In this document: piece after piece, positions 7,784 through 16,674 of the stretch
Numbering within the stretch: position 1 is the stretch's first letter
How the letters are laid out: each line of letters starts with the position of its first letter
From: Microbacterium sp. C5A9
GTDB lineage: Bacteria > Actinomycetota > Actinomycetes > Actinomycetales > Microbacteriaceae
DNA length: 64,000 bases
NCBI RefSeq assembly: GCF_022627955.1
Contig: NZ_JABXGD010000009.1
Span: 62,001-126,000, forward strand
Direction: 5' to 3'
Notes under the pieces: model-generated
What the model saw: only the letters and a program-made list of their open reading frames with translations
The model's database searches: none
What the model was told of the DNA's origin: nothing
Program-made: the position numbers and the translations under genes

Positions 7784-9697
7784 TCAGGCGTTGGCGTCCT
7801 GGCGCTTCAGACGGGCGGTCTCGCGTGCACGCGTGTTCGCGTCGAGGTTGACCTTGCGGATGCGGACGACCTCGGGCGTGACCTCGACGCATTCGTCGTC
7901 ACGCGCGAACTCGAGGCTCTCCTCGAGCGTCAGCTGGCGCGGGGGCGTCATCGACTCGAAGGTGTCGGAGCTCGCCGCACGCATGTTGGTGAGCTTCTTC
8001 TCCTTGGTGATGTTCACGTCCATGTCGTCGGCGCGCGAGTTCTCGCCGATGACCATGCCCTCGTAGACCTCCTGCGTGGGCTGCACGAAGAACGACATGC
8101 GCTCCTGCAGGGCGATCATCGCGAACGGGGTGACGACACCCTGGCGGTCGGCGACGATCGATCCGTTCTGACGGGTCGTGATGGATCCCGCCCACGGCTC
8201 GTAGCCGTGGGAGATCGCGTTGGCGATACCGGTACCGCGCGTCGTGGTGAGGAACTCGCTGCGGAAGCCGATCAGACCGCGCGACGGGACGATGAACTCC
8301 ATGCGCACCCATCCGGTGCCGTGGTTGGTCATGTTCTCCATGCGGCCCTTGCGGTTCGCGAGAAGCTGGGTGATCGCGCCGAGGTGCTCCTCCGGCGTGT
8401 CGATCGTCAGGTGCTCGAAGGGCTCGTAGGTCTTGCCGTCGATCTTCTTCGTGACCACCTGCGGCTTGCCGACGGTGAGTTCGAAGCCCTCACGACGCAT
8501 GTTCTCGACGAGGATCGCCAGAGCCAGCTCGCCGCGACCCTGCACCTCCCACGCGTCGGGGCGTCCGATGTCGACGACCTTGAGCGAGACGTTGCCGATC
8601 AGCTCCTTGTCGAGACGGTCCTTGACCATGCGCGCGGTGAGCTTGTGCCCCTTGACCTTGCCCATGAGCGGCGACGTGTTCGTGCCGATCGTCATGGAGA
8701 TGGCGGGGTCGTCGACCGTGATGGCGGGAAGCGGGCGGACGTCTTCGGGGTCGGCGATGGTCTCACCGATCGTGATGTTCTCGAAGCCGGCGATGGCGAC
8801 GATGTCGCCGGGGCCTGCCGAGTCGGCCGGGTAGCGCTCGAGCGCACGGGTCTTCAGCAGCTCGGTGATGCGCGCGTTGCTGGTGGTGCCGTCGGCGCGG
8901 ACCCACGCCACGGTCTGACCCTTCTTCAGCGTGCCGTTGAAGACGCGCAGCAGGGCGAGGCGGCCGAGGAACGGGCTGGAGTCGAGGTTCGTGACCCAGG
9001 CCTGCAGCGGGTGCTCGTCGTCGTACGCCGGGGCGGGGACGTGCTCGAGGATCGCCTCGAAGAGCGGCTCGAGGTCGTCGTTGTCGGGCAGCGAGCCGTC
9101 GGCAGGACGGTTCTGCGAGGCGGCGCCGGCGCGACCGGATGCGTAGACGACGGGAACGTCGAGCAGTGCGTCGACGTCGAGGTCGGGCACATCGTCGACG
9201 AGGTCGGATGCGAGACCGAGCAGCAGATCGTGCGCCTCTTCCTCGACCTCGGCGATACGGGCGTCGGGACGGTCGGTCTTGTTGACCAGCAGGATGACGG
9301 GCAGCTTCGACTCGAGCGCCTTGCGCAGCACGAATCGCGTCTGCGGCAGCGGTCCCTCGCTGGCGTCGACGAGCAGCACGACGCCGTCGACCATCGACAG
9401 GCCGCGCTCGACCTCACCGCCGAAGTCGGCGTGGCCCGGGGTGTCGATCACGTTGATCGTGATCTCCTTGCCCTGAGCGTGCTTGCCCTTGTAGGTGATC
9501 GCCGTGTTCTTGGCGAGGATCGTGATGCCCTTCTCGCGCTCGAGATCGTTCGAGTCCATCGCGCGCTCGTCGACGTGGGCGTGTTCACCGAACGAGCCGG
9601 TCTGGCGGAGCATCGCGTCGACGAGGGTGGTCTTACCGTGGTCGACGTGCGCGACGATTGCGACGTTACGGAGGTCAGAGCGAAGGGCGTGCGCCAT
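7784..9697 (-). CDS. typA: translational GTPase TypA/BipA
   Basis: 637 residues, normal for the family. The G domain has [15 protein letters not shown] (P-loop), [11 protein letters not shown] (G3) and NKTDRPDAR (G4). EF-G-like domains II, III and V and the BipA-specific C-terminal domain follow ([34 protein letters not shown]). It is a ribosome-associated GTPase involved in stress and cold adaptation and 50S assembly. The gene stands alone with its own terminator; an AGGACAC Shine-Dalgarno precedes the ATG. Confidence 0.95.
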   Translation of the reverse strand: MAHALRSDLRNVAIVAHVDHGKTTLVDAMLRQTGSFGEHAHVDERAMDSNDLEREKGITILAKNTAITYKGKHAQGKEITINVIDTPGHADFGGEVERGLSMVDGVVLLVDASEGPLPQTRFVLRKALESKLPVILLVNKTDRPDARIAEVEEEAHDLLLGLASDLVDDVPDLDVDALLDVPVVYASGRAGAASQNRPADGSLPDNDDLEPLFEAILEHVPAPAYDDEHPLQAWVTNLDSSPFLGRLALLRVFNGTLKKGQTVAWVRADGTTSNARITELLKTRALERYPADSAGPGDIVAIAGFENITIGETIADPEDVRPLPAITVDDPAISMTIGTNTSPLMGKVKGHKLTARMVKDRLDKELIGNVSLKVVDIGRPDAWEVQGRGELALAILVENMRREGFELTVGKPQVVTKKIDGKTYEPFEHLTIDTPEEHLGAITQLLANRKGRMENMTNHGTGWVRMEFIVPSRGLIGFRSEFLTTTRGTGIANAISHGYEPWAGSITTRQNGSIVADRQGVVTPFAMIALQERMSFFVQPTQEVYEGMVIGENSRADDMDVNITKEKKLTNMRAASSDTFESMTPPRQLTLEESLEFARDDECVEVTPEVVRIRKVNLDANTRARETARLKRQDANA

Positions 9698-9785
9698 GCA
9701 AGTGTCCTAAAGAGTGTGGGTTTTTGCCGGGAAGCCGACATTCCAGGTTACCGTACGTGCACGGCGGGTTCCTGAGCAGTCGAAG

Positions 9786-9791
9786 TACGAT
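9786..9791 (+). promoter_or_regulatory. -10 box (TACGAT), leaderless promoter of the CPBP gene
   Basis: TACGAT is followed after 7 nt by the GTG at 9799, with no Shine-Dalgarno between. Confidence 0.5.
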
Positions 9792-9798
9792 CGGGATC

Positions 9799-10584
9799 GT
9801 GACCTCGCCGTTCGCCGAATCCGCCCCGTCGCGCACCCGACTGTGGTGGGAGATCGCGATCGTGCTGGCCCTCGGTCTGGGTCAGTCCGCGATCTATGCG
9901 ATCGTGCAGCTGGCCTACCGACTGACCGATGACACGCCCCTCGCCGATCAGACGGCGACGCTGAACCCGTCGCGCAGCGATCGCGAGATCTTCGACCTGA
10001 TCTACCAGGTCCTCTCGATCGGCTTCTCGCTCGTGCCGGTGCTGCTCGTGTGCTTCCTGCTCTGGCAGTCGTCCCGTCCGCACCTGGGGAGGCTCGGTCT
10101 CGACGGCACCAAGACGGCATCCGACATCGGACGGGGCGTGCTCCTCGTCGCCGTGATCGGCATACCCGGGCTGGGGCTCTACCTCGCCGGGCGGGCACTC
10201 GGTCTGTTCGTCGCGGTCAATCCCGCGGGGCTCGACGCCCACTGGTGGACGGTGCCGATCCTGCTGCTCGCGGCGGCGCGAGCGGCGCTGCAGGAGGAGT
10301 TCGTCGTACTCGGCTACCTCTTCGCACGGCTCAGGCAGCTGGGATGGAGTCCCTGGACGATCATCATCACGACGTCGCTGCTGCGTGCGAGCTATCACCT
10401 GTATCAGGGGCCCGGCGCCTTCATCGGCAATCTCGCGATGGGTCTACTGTTCGGCTGGCTCTTCCAGCGCAGTGGTCGGCTGATGCCGTTCCTGGTCGCG
10501 CACTTCCTGATCGACGCGACCGTGTTCGTCGGCTACCCCTGGGCGGCGAGTGCGTTCCCCGCGCTGTTCGGCCTTCCGGACTGA
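9799..10584 (+). CDS. CPBP family intramembrane glutamic endopeptidase
   Basis: 261 residues with about seven membrane segments. The CPBP/Abi signature is present: QEEFVVLGYLFARLRQ (the paired glutamates with the downstream arginine), then SLLRASYHLYQG (catalytic His) and LFQRSGRLMPFLVAHFLID with a second His. The family includes CAAX-type prenyl proteases and immunity-type proteases; the substrate here is unknown. The start is the GTG at 9799. The upstream ORF extension lacks coding character and would run through the typA promoter. Confidence 0.85.
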   Translation: MTSPFAESAPSRTRLWWEIAIVLALGLGQSAIYAIVQLAYRLTDDTPLADQTATLNPSRSDREIFDLIYQVLSIGFSLVPVLLVCFLLWQSSRPHLGRLGLDGTKTASDIGRGVLLVAVIGIPGLGLYLAGRALGLFVAVNPAGLDAHWWTVPILLLAAARAALQEEFVVLGYLFARLRQLGWSPWTIIITTSLLRASYHLYQGPGAFIGNLAMGLLFGWLFQRSGRLMPFLVAHFLIDATVFVGYPWAASAFPALFGLPD

Positions 10585-10609
10585 CACGGCGCGCAGCACA
10601 CCCAGGCGT

Positions 10610-11173
10610 TCAGCCGTTGGCGATGAGTACGGATGCCACGGCCCAGAGCACGATGACCCCGAGCGCGATGAGCGCCTGCGAGTCCCAGGTGCGGCGGATC
10701 GGAGCATCCGCCGTGCGGGGCGCGGCCTCCCACCGATCGCGGATCTCGGTGAGATCGCGAAGACCGCTCGGCGCCTTGGCCTCCTCGTCGCCGCGGGCCG
10801 GACGACGCACCGGACGAGCTCGCGCGGGACCTCCGTAGCACGAGACATCGGAGCCGTCGTCGAGGGAGAAGAGCAGCTGCCAGCGGAGGTCGATGTCGCG
10901 CACTCGGCTCCAGCCGAACGACGTGCGGCGCAGCATGTTCTGGACGACCGCGCCCTCGCCGTCGACGCGCACGGCCGACACGAACGCGATCTCGTAGACC
11001 ACCCAGAGCCCGAGAAGGACCCACGGGGCGAGCAGGAGCATCTGTCCCCAGCCGGCTCGCACGACGGCGTCACCGAGAAGGAAGATCGCGAGCAGCGAGC
11101 ACAGGACCAGGGAGACAGGCCCGGAGGCCGCACGGAATGTCCGTGCGGCCTCCGGTCGAGGGTCGGCGCTCAC
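10610..11173 (-). CDS. PH-domain membrane protein, conserved hypothetical
   Basis: 187 residues from GTG 11173. Two membrane helices (about 15-55) are followed by a beta-rich bacterial pleckstrin-homology-like domain (VSAVRVDGEGAVVQNMLRRTSFGWSRVRDI). A basic linker and a final hydrophobic helix (ALIALGVIVLWAVASVLIANG) complete it. Such proteins are common in Microbacteriaceae; their role is unknown. The start codon is 2 nt past the stop of the peptide-transporter ATPase, so it is probably the last gene of that operon, perhaps by chance of position. It converges on the CPBP gene. Confidence 0.75.
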   Translation of the reverse strand: MSADPRPEAARTFRAASGPVSLVLCSLLAIFLLGDAVVRAGWGQMLLLAPWVLLGLWVVYEIAFVSAVRVDGEGAVVQNMLRRTSFGWSRVRDIDLRWQLLFSLDDGSDVSCYGGPARARPVRRPARGDEEAKAPSGLRDLTEIRDRWEAAPRTADAPIRRTWDSQALIALGVIVLWAVASVLIANG

Positions 11174-11175
11174 TC

Positions 11176-12849
11176 TCAGTGACCGCCGAGGGTGATCGAC
11201 GCACCCGGGATCGCCTTGAGCAGACGATCCGTGTACTCCTGCTGGGGGTTCGCGAAGATCTCGTCGACAGTGCCCTGCTCGACGATCTTGCCCTTCTCCA
11301 TGACGCACACGAGGTCGCTCGACACGCGGACGACAGCGAGGTCGTGCGTGATGAACAGATACGTGAGTCCGAGCTCCGACTGCAGCTCGGCGAGCAGCTG
11401 CAGCACCTGATCCTGCACCAGCACGTCGAGTGCCGAGACGGCCTCGTCGAGCACGATGATGTCGGGCTTGAGCGCGAGCGCACGCGCGATGGCCACACGC
11501 TGACGCTGTCCGCCCGAGAGCTCGTTCGGGTACCGGGTCGCGAGCACGCGCGGCAGCGAGACCTGGTCGAGGAGCTCCTCGACGCGCTCGCGACGCGATG
11601 CACGGTCGCCGACGCCGTGGATCTGCATCGGCTCGGCGATCGTGTTGCCGATGTTGCGCAGCGGGTCGAGCGAGCCGTACGGGTCCTGGAAGACCGGCTG
11701 CATGCGCCGACGCAGACCGAACGCCTGCGCGTTCGACAGCCTCGACACGTCCTGGCCGTCGATCTCGATGGTGCCGCTGGTGGGCTCCTCGAGCTTGAGG
11801 ACCATCTTCGCGACCGTGGACTTGCCCGAACCCGACTCGCCCACGAGGGCGAGGGTCTTGCCGCGGGGGATCTCGAAGGACACGTCGTCGACCGCACGGA
11901 ACGCTTCGCTGCGGAAGTTCCCCTGACGGATCTTGTAGTCCTTGGTGAGCCCCGCGACGCGGACCGTCGGCGGAATGGCCGCGAGGTCCTCGAGCGTCTC
12001 GATGCCCCGGTCCTCGACCACGGCCTGGATGCGCTGCGACGCCACGCTGGGCGCAGCGGCGACGAGACGCTTCGTGTACGGGTGCTGCGGATCCTCGAGG
12101 ATCTGCCGGCTCGGTCCCGCCTCGACGATGTTCCCGCCGTTCATCACGATGATCTTGTCCGCGCGCTCGGCCGCGAGGCCGAGGTCGTGCGTGATCAGGA
12201 GCACCGAGGTGCCCTTGTCTCGCGTGAGCGAGGCCATGTGATCGAGGATCACCCGCTGCACCGTGACGTCGAGAGCCGAGGTCGGCTCATCGGCGATGAG
12301 CAGCTTCGGGTCGGCCGCGAGGCCCATCCCGATCAGCGCACGCTGACGCATGCCGCCCGAGAACTGGTGCGGGAACTGGTGCAGACGCTTCTCGGCGTCG
12401 GCGAGCCCGGCCTGCTGCAGGACCTCGATCGTCCGCGCCTTGGCGGCGTCCCGGCCCTGGGCGATCCCGTTCGCGCGGATCGCCTCCTTCACCTGGAAGC
12501 CGATGCTCCACACGGGGTTCAGATTCGACATCGGGTCCTGCGGGACGAAGCCGATGTCCCGCCCGCGCACCGCCTCGATCTGACGACGGCTCAGCGTCGT
12601 GAGCTCGCGACCGTCGAGGGTGATCGACCCTGCCGTGACATGACCCGTGCCCGGAAGCAGGTTCACGATCGCCGTGGCCGTCGTGGACTTGCCGGAACCC
12701 GACTCCCCCACGATCGCGACGGTCTCGCCGGGCATGATGTCGAAGCTCACTCCGTGGAGAACCTCGCGCAGACCTTCCTGCGTGCGGAACGCGACGGTGA
12801 GGTCGCGAACGCTCAGCAGCGGGACCTGTTCGGTGATGCGCTCGCTCAT
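11176..12849 (-). CDS. peptide ABC transporter, fused OppD-OppF-type ATPase
   Basis: 557 residues with two complete ABC cassettes in one chain. The first has GESGSGKSTTATAI (Walker A), FSGGMRQRALIG (signature) and LLIADEPTSALDV (Walker B). The second has GESGSGKSTVAKM, LSGGQRQRVAIARAL and IIVLDEAVSALDVL. Each half ends in the oligopeptide-permease type C-terminal domain. The protein would energise the two permeases encoded upstream. The start overlaps the preceding permease stop by 4 nt (ATGA). The second transporter in this window (21.4-26.8 kb) keeps the two ATPases separate. Confidence 0.92.
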   Translation of the reverse strand: MSERITEQVPLLSVRDLTVAFRTQEGLREVLHGVSFDIMPGETVAIVGESGSGKSTTATAIVNLLPGTGHVTAGSITLDGRELTTLSRRQIEAVRGRDIGFVPQDPMSNLNPVWSIGFQVKEAIRANGIAQGRDAAKARTIEVLQQAGLADAEKRLHQFPHQFSGGMRQRALIGMGLAADPKLLIADEPTSALDVTVQRVILDHMASLTRDKGTSVLLITHDLGLAAERADKIIVMNGGNIVEAGPSRQILEDPQHPYTKRLVAAAPSVASQRIQAVVEDRGIETLEDLAAIPPTVRVAGLTKDYKIRQGNFRSEAFRAVDDVSFEIPRGKTLALVGESGSGKSTVAKMVLKLEEPTSGTIEIDGQDVSRLSNAQAFGLRRRMQPVFQDPYGSLDPLRNIGNTIAEPMQIHGVGDRASRRERVEELLDQVSLPRVLATRYPNELSGGQRQRVAIARALALKPDIIVLDEAVSALDVLVQDQVLQLLAELQSELGLTYLFITHDLAVVRVSSDLVCVMEKGKIVEQGTVDEIFANPQQEYTDRLLKAIPGASITLGGH

Positions 12850-13790
12850 CGGCGTGCCCTCGCCTTCGGGTCGAGGGCGTCTCGGATGAGCTCGCCCAGG
12901 GTGACGAACGCCAGCACCGCGAGGGTCAGGGCGATCGACGGATAGATGAGCGCCATCGGGGCGACGCGCAGCGAGGCCTGAGCCTTCGCGATGTCGTTAC
13001 CCCACGACATGACGTCGCTGCCGAGACCGACTCCGAGGAACGACAGGGTCGCCTCGGCGACGATCGCTGCGGCGAGGCCGAGCGTCGACACCACGAGCAG
13101 CGGTGCGATCGCGTTCGGGACGACGTGGTTCAGGAGGATCTTGAACTTCGACTGACCGAGCGCCTGCGACGCCATCACGAAGTCGGCCTGCCGCACCCGG
13201 AGCACCTCGGCTCGCACGACGCGCGCCGTCGATGCCCAGGCGAACGCGCCGATGGCGAATGCGAGTGTCCACACCGAGCGGGCATCGCGGAACACGGTCA
13301 TCACGACGACGGCCGCGAGGATGTACGGGATCGCGAAGAAGATGTCGCCGATGCGAGACAGCAGGCCGTCGAGCCAGCCGCCGTAGAAACCGGCGAGAGC
13401 ACCCATGATCAGGCCGAGGACCGACGAGATCACGGTGGCGATCAGGCCGACCGCCAGCGAGGTCTGCGATCCCCACACGATACGCGCGTAGATGTCACAG
13501 CCCTGGAACGTGAACCCGAGCGGATGCCCCGCTGCCGGTCCGCCGTTGCTGTTGGCCAGCTGGCAGTCGGCGTTCGGCGGCGTCGCGGTGAACAGAGTCG
13601 GCCACAGCGCCATCACGAGGAAGAAGACCGCGAGGGCGATCGAGAACCAGAACAGAGGACGACGACGCAGGTCGAACCAGGCGTCCCTCCACAGGTTGCT
13701 GGGCTTGTCCGAGATGCGAACGGCATCGACGGCGATCGACTCGGTCTCGACCGGGGCGACGTAGTGCTTCTGGTTGGTGGGATCAGGCAT
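12846..13790 (-). CDS. peptide ABC transporter permease (DppC/OppC-type)
   Basis: 314 residues. The N-terminal OppC-type region (LWRDAWFDLRRRPLFWFSIALAVF) is followed by six membrane segments and the EAA loop ASQALGQSKFKILLNHVVPNAIAPL, which docks to the ATPase. A periplasmic-side loop with two cysteines (NADCQLANSNGG... and TFQGCD) lies between helices 1 and 2. The start overlaps the end of the DppB-type gene by 8 nt. Confidence 0.92.
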   Translation of the reverse strand: MPDPTNQKHYVAPVETESIAVDAVRISDKPSNLWRDAWFDLRRRPLFWFSIALAVFFLVMALWPTLFTATPPNADCQLANSNGGPAAGHPLGFTFQGCDIYARIVWGSQTSLAVGLIATVISSVLGLIMGALAGFYGGWLDGLLSRIGDIFFAIPYILAAVVVMTVFRDARSVWTLAFAIGAFAWASTARVVRAEVLRVRQADFVMASQALGQSKFKILLNHVVPNAIAPLLVVSTLGLAAAIVAEATLSFLGVGLGSDVMSWGNDIAKAQASLRVAPMALIYPSIALTLAVLAFVTLGELIRDALDPKARARR

Positions 13791-14709
13791 AGCGAATCCT
13801 CGGGTCGAGCAGACCGTAGAGCAGGTCGATGAGAAGGTTCACCAACACGTACAGGATGACGAACACCGTCACGAACGAGACGACCGTGGGTCCCTCGCCG
13901 CGCTGGATCGCCTGGAACAGCGTGTTGCCGACACCGGGCACGTTGAAGATGCCCTCTGTGACGGTCGCTCCCACGAGAAGCACGCCGAAGTTCGTCGCGG
14001 AGTTGGTGATAACGGGGATCAGCGAGTTGCGCAGCACGTGCACGGGAAGCACGCGGTTGCGCGACAGTCCCTTGCTGTACGCGGTGCGCACCCAGTCCTG
14101 GTTGAGCGTGTCGATGACGGAGCTGCGCATCAGGCGCATGCTGACCGCATATAGGCTGAACCCCAGGACGATCGCCGGTAGCCACAGACCGCCCCAGTCG
14201 TTGTCCGCTCCGACCGTCGGCTTGAACCAGCCGAGCTGGATCGCCAGGAAGTACTGGGCGAGGAACGCGACGACGAAGATCGGGATCGCGATCGCGACGA
14301 GGGCGATGACGAGCGACACGTTGTCGAACAGCTTGCCCTTGCGCAGCGCCGAGATCGTTCCGATGATGATCGCCAGCACGAACTCGATCGCGATCGCCAT
14401 GACGGCGAGGCGTCCGGTGACGGGGAGCGTCGCGGCGAGGACCGCCGAGACCGGGCGACCCGAGTAGGTCGTGCCGAGGTCTCCCTGGAACACACCGGTG
14501 ATGTAGTACCAGTACTGCACGATGAACGGGTCGTTCAGGTGGTACTGCTCGCGCAGCTGCTCGAGGACCGCGGGGTTGGGGGTCTTGTCGCCGAACAGGG
14601 CGAGGATCGGATCGCCGGGCATGGCGAACACGAGGAAGTAAATGAGCAGGGTGGCTCCGAAGAAGACCGGGATCACCTGCAGAAGACGTCTCAGAATGTA
14701 ACCGAGCAT
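13783..14709 (-). CDS. peptide ABC transporter permease (DppB/OppB-type)
   Basis: 308 residues. It starts with the typical MLGYILRRLLQVIPVFFGATLLIYFLVFAMPGDP segment. Six membrane helices and the EAA loop (RTAYSKGLSRNRVLPVHVLRNSLIPVI) follow. It pairs with the DppC-type permease. A weak AGAAGGGA Shine-Dalgarno precedes the ATG. A strong hairpin separates it from the upstream binding-protein gene. Confidence 0.92.
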   Translation of the reverse strand: MLGYILRRLLQVIPVFFGATLLIYFLVFAMPGDPILALFGDKTPNPAVLEQLREQYHLNDPFIVQYWYYITGVFQGDLGTTYSGRPVSAVLAATLPVTGRLAVMAIAIEFVLAIIIGTISALRKGKLFDNVSLVIALVAIAIPIFVVAFLAQYFLAIQLGWFKPTVGADNDWGGLWLPAIVLGFSLYAVSMRLMRSSVIDTLNQDWVRTAYSKGLSRNRVLPVHVLRNSLIPVITNSATNFGVLLVGATVTEGIFNVPGVGNTLFQAIQRGEGPTVVSFVTVFVILYVLVNLLIDLLYGLLDPRIRYA

Positions 14710-14758
14710 CCGCTTGTCCCTTCTTTGAGGGGAAAGAAAGTGAGGCGAACACAGCCTA

Positions 14759-14790
14759 TGAGGCGGTGACGAAGAATCGTCACCGCCTCA
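14759..14790 (-). terminator. intercistronic hairpin after the binding-protein gene
   Basis: A perfect 12-bp stem (TGAGGCGGTGAC at 14759-14770 with GTCACCGCCTCA at 14779-14790) around an 8-nt loop sits 22 bp after the binding-protein stop and 50 bp before the first permease. There is no U-run. It probably sets the usual excess of binding-protein mRNA over permease mRNA by attenuation or by blocking 3' decay. Confidence 0.7.
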
Positions 14791-14811
14791 CAGGTGAAGT
14801 GCCGTCAGACT

Positions 14812-16449
14812 TTACTCGCCGGCCTTCGTGATCTCGTAGTACAGCGGAACCGAGTTCCAGCCGAACGTCACGTTGTCGACGTTCTCGCTGAAGCCACCGG
14901 TCACGTTCGAGTACCACAGCGGGATCGCGGGAAGGTCCTGGAACAGGACCTCCTGCGCCTTGGTGAAGTCCTCGATCTGCGCGTCGGCGTCGGGGTTGCT
15001 GATACCGGCCTTGATGAGGTCGTCGAACTCGGGGTTCGAGTAGTCACCGTCGTTGGAGCCTGCACCGGTCGCGTAGAGCGGTCCGAGGAAGTTGTACAGA
15101 CCCGGGTAGTCGGCCTGCCATCCCGAACGTGCGGCGGTGGTGATCGTGCGGTCGTTCACCTTGGTGCGCAGGTCCTGGAAGGTCGGGTACGGGTCGCCCG
15201 AAGCCTCGATGCCGAGCGTGTTCTTGATGCTGTTGCTCACCGCGTCGACCCAGGCGTCGTGCCCGCCGTCGGCGTTGTACGCGATCTTGAACTCGCCGTC
15301 CCACGGGGCGATGGCGTCGGCCTCGGCCCACAGCTCCTTCGCCTTCTCGGGGTCGAAGTCGAGGACCTCGCTGCCGGGAACCGAGTCGGACCAGCCGTCG
15401 ATGACCGGCGACGTGAAGTCGGAGGCCGGGGTGCGCGAGCCCGAGAAGATGGTCTCGGTGATCTCTTCGCGGTTGATCGCCATCGAGAGCGCCTGACGAC
15501 GCAGCTGGCCCTCTTCGCCGCTGAAGTGCGGGAGGAACTGGCCGATGGTGAACGACTGGAAGACAGCCGAAGGCTGGTTCACGGCGCGGTCGCCGAGCTC
15601 GTCGGTGAAGACGGCGAGCGAGTTGGTCGGGATCGCGTCGATGACGTCGACCTCGTTCGAGAGCAGGTCGGCGTACGCCGCTTCCTGCGTCGCGTAGAAC
15701 TTGATCGTCAGGCCGCCGTTGGCTGCCTTGCGGCCGCCGTCGTAGTCGTCGTTGCGGACGAGGTCGATCTGCACGTCGTGCTGCCACGCGTCGTCGCCGT
15801 CGATCATGTACGGGCCGTTGCCGATCGGGTTCTGACCGAATGCGTCCATGTCCTCGAAAGCGACATCGGGCAGCGGGTAGAACGCCGAGTAGCCGAGACG
15901 CAGAGCGAAGTCGGACGCGGGCTTGTTCAGCGCGATCGTGAAGGTGTAGTCATCGACCTGCTGCAGACCGGTGAGCTCCGAGTCCTCCTCGTAGCTGAAG
16001 CCCTCGATGTCTTCGAAGAAGTAGCTGGAGAGGTGGCCGTTCGAGAGCTTCGCGCCCTCGTTCCACGCCTTGATGAAGTTGTCGGCGGTGACTTCTTCAC
16101 CGTCGGTGAAGGTCAGGCCTTCCTTGATCTTGACGGTGAGGTTCTGAGGGTCTTCGGTCGTGATCTCCTCAGCCACGTCGTTGACGGGCTTGCCGTCGGC
16201 GTCGTAGTAGATCAGACCGGCGAAGATCTCGTCGAGGATCTTTCCGCCACCCACCTCGTTGGTGTTGGTGGGGATGAGCGGGTTCTCCGGCTCCGATCCG
16301 TTCGTCGTGATGATGGCATCCGCGTTGACATCGCCGCCGGCGCTGCCGCTGTCGTCGTTGCCGTTGCCACCGCTCGCGCAGCCCGCGAGCGCCAGGGCGC
16401 CGATCGCGAACAGCGCGGTGCCCGCAAGGGCGATCTTGTTGCGCTTCAC
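14812..16449 (-). CDS. peptide ABC transporter substrate-binding lipoprotein (SBP_bac_5)
   Basis: 545 residues. The signal peptide ends in a lipobox (LALAGC, lipidated Cys about residue 24) followed by a Gly/Asn/Asp linker. The body is a DppA/OppA-type family 5 solute-binding protein (LDEIFAGLIYYDADGKPV, IKEGLTFTDGEEVTADNFIKAWN, LRLGYSAFYPLPD). It captures oligopeptides or similar ligands outside the membrane. The GTG start follows a GGAGGACAC Shine-Dalgarno. It is the first gene of the four-gene transporter operon. Confidence 0.92.
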   Translation of the reverse strand: MKRNKIALAGTALFAIGALALAGCASGGNGNDDSGSAGGDVNADAIITTNGSEPENPLIPTNTNEVGGGKILDEIFAGLIYYDADGKPVNDVAEEITTEDPQNLTVKIKEGLTFTDGEEVTADNFIKAWNEGAKLSNGHLSSYFFEDIEGFSYEEDSELTGLQQVDDYTFTIALNKPASDFALRLGYSAFYPLPDVAFEDMDAFGQNPIGNGPYMIDGDDAWQHDVQIDLVRNDDYDGGRKAANGGLTIKFYATQEAAYADLLSNEVDVIDAIPTNSLAVFTDELGDRAVNQPSAVFQSFTIGQFLPHFSGEEGQLRRQALSMAINREEITETIFSGSRTPASDFTSPVIDGWSDSVPGSEVLDFDPEKAKELWAEADAIAPWDGEFKIAYNADGGHDAWVDAVSNSIKNTLGIEASGDPYPTFQDLRTKVNDRTITTAARSGWQADYPGLYNFLGPLYATGAGSNDGDYSNPEFDDLIKAGISNPDADAQIEDFTKAQEVLFQDLPAIPLWYSNVTGGFSENVDNVTFGWNSVPLYYEITKAGE

Positions 16450-16674
16450 TAGTGTCCTCCTGTGGACGGGTATTCATCAGACTGCGCGCTCATCATCGAA
16501 CGCGTAGGGATAGTTGAGCGTAACCCGGGTCTCAGCGGTCGACGCACTCGGCTAATGAACTGTTACTCAGTGGTGACCATCTGTAATCTCGCGGAAACAT
16601 GCGGAAATGCACGGAAACGAGCGACGGCGCCGCATCCGGGTGGGACACGACGCCGCCTCTCGGCGCTGGCCGAC
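16450..16674. other. intergenic region between gcvP end and peptide-transporter promoter
   Basis: 225 bp with no gene. It should hold the promoter of the binding-protein operon and the terminator of the gcv operon. A TACGCT box (minus, plus coordinates 16517-16522) is a possible -10 but no convincing -35 matches it. Small GC-rich repeats near 16620-16670 could be a weak terminator. Nothing stronger is seen. Confidence 0.35.

Noticed and set aside
7715..9775. 686-codon frame opposite typA
   Set aside because: Antisense shadow of typA; no start signal and no domain.
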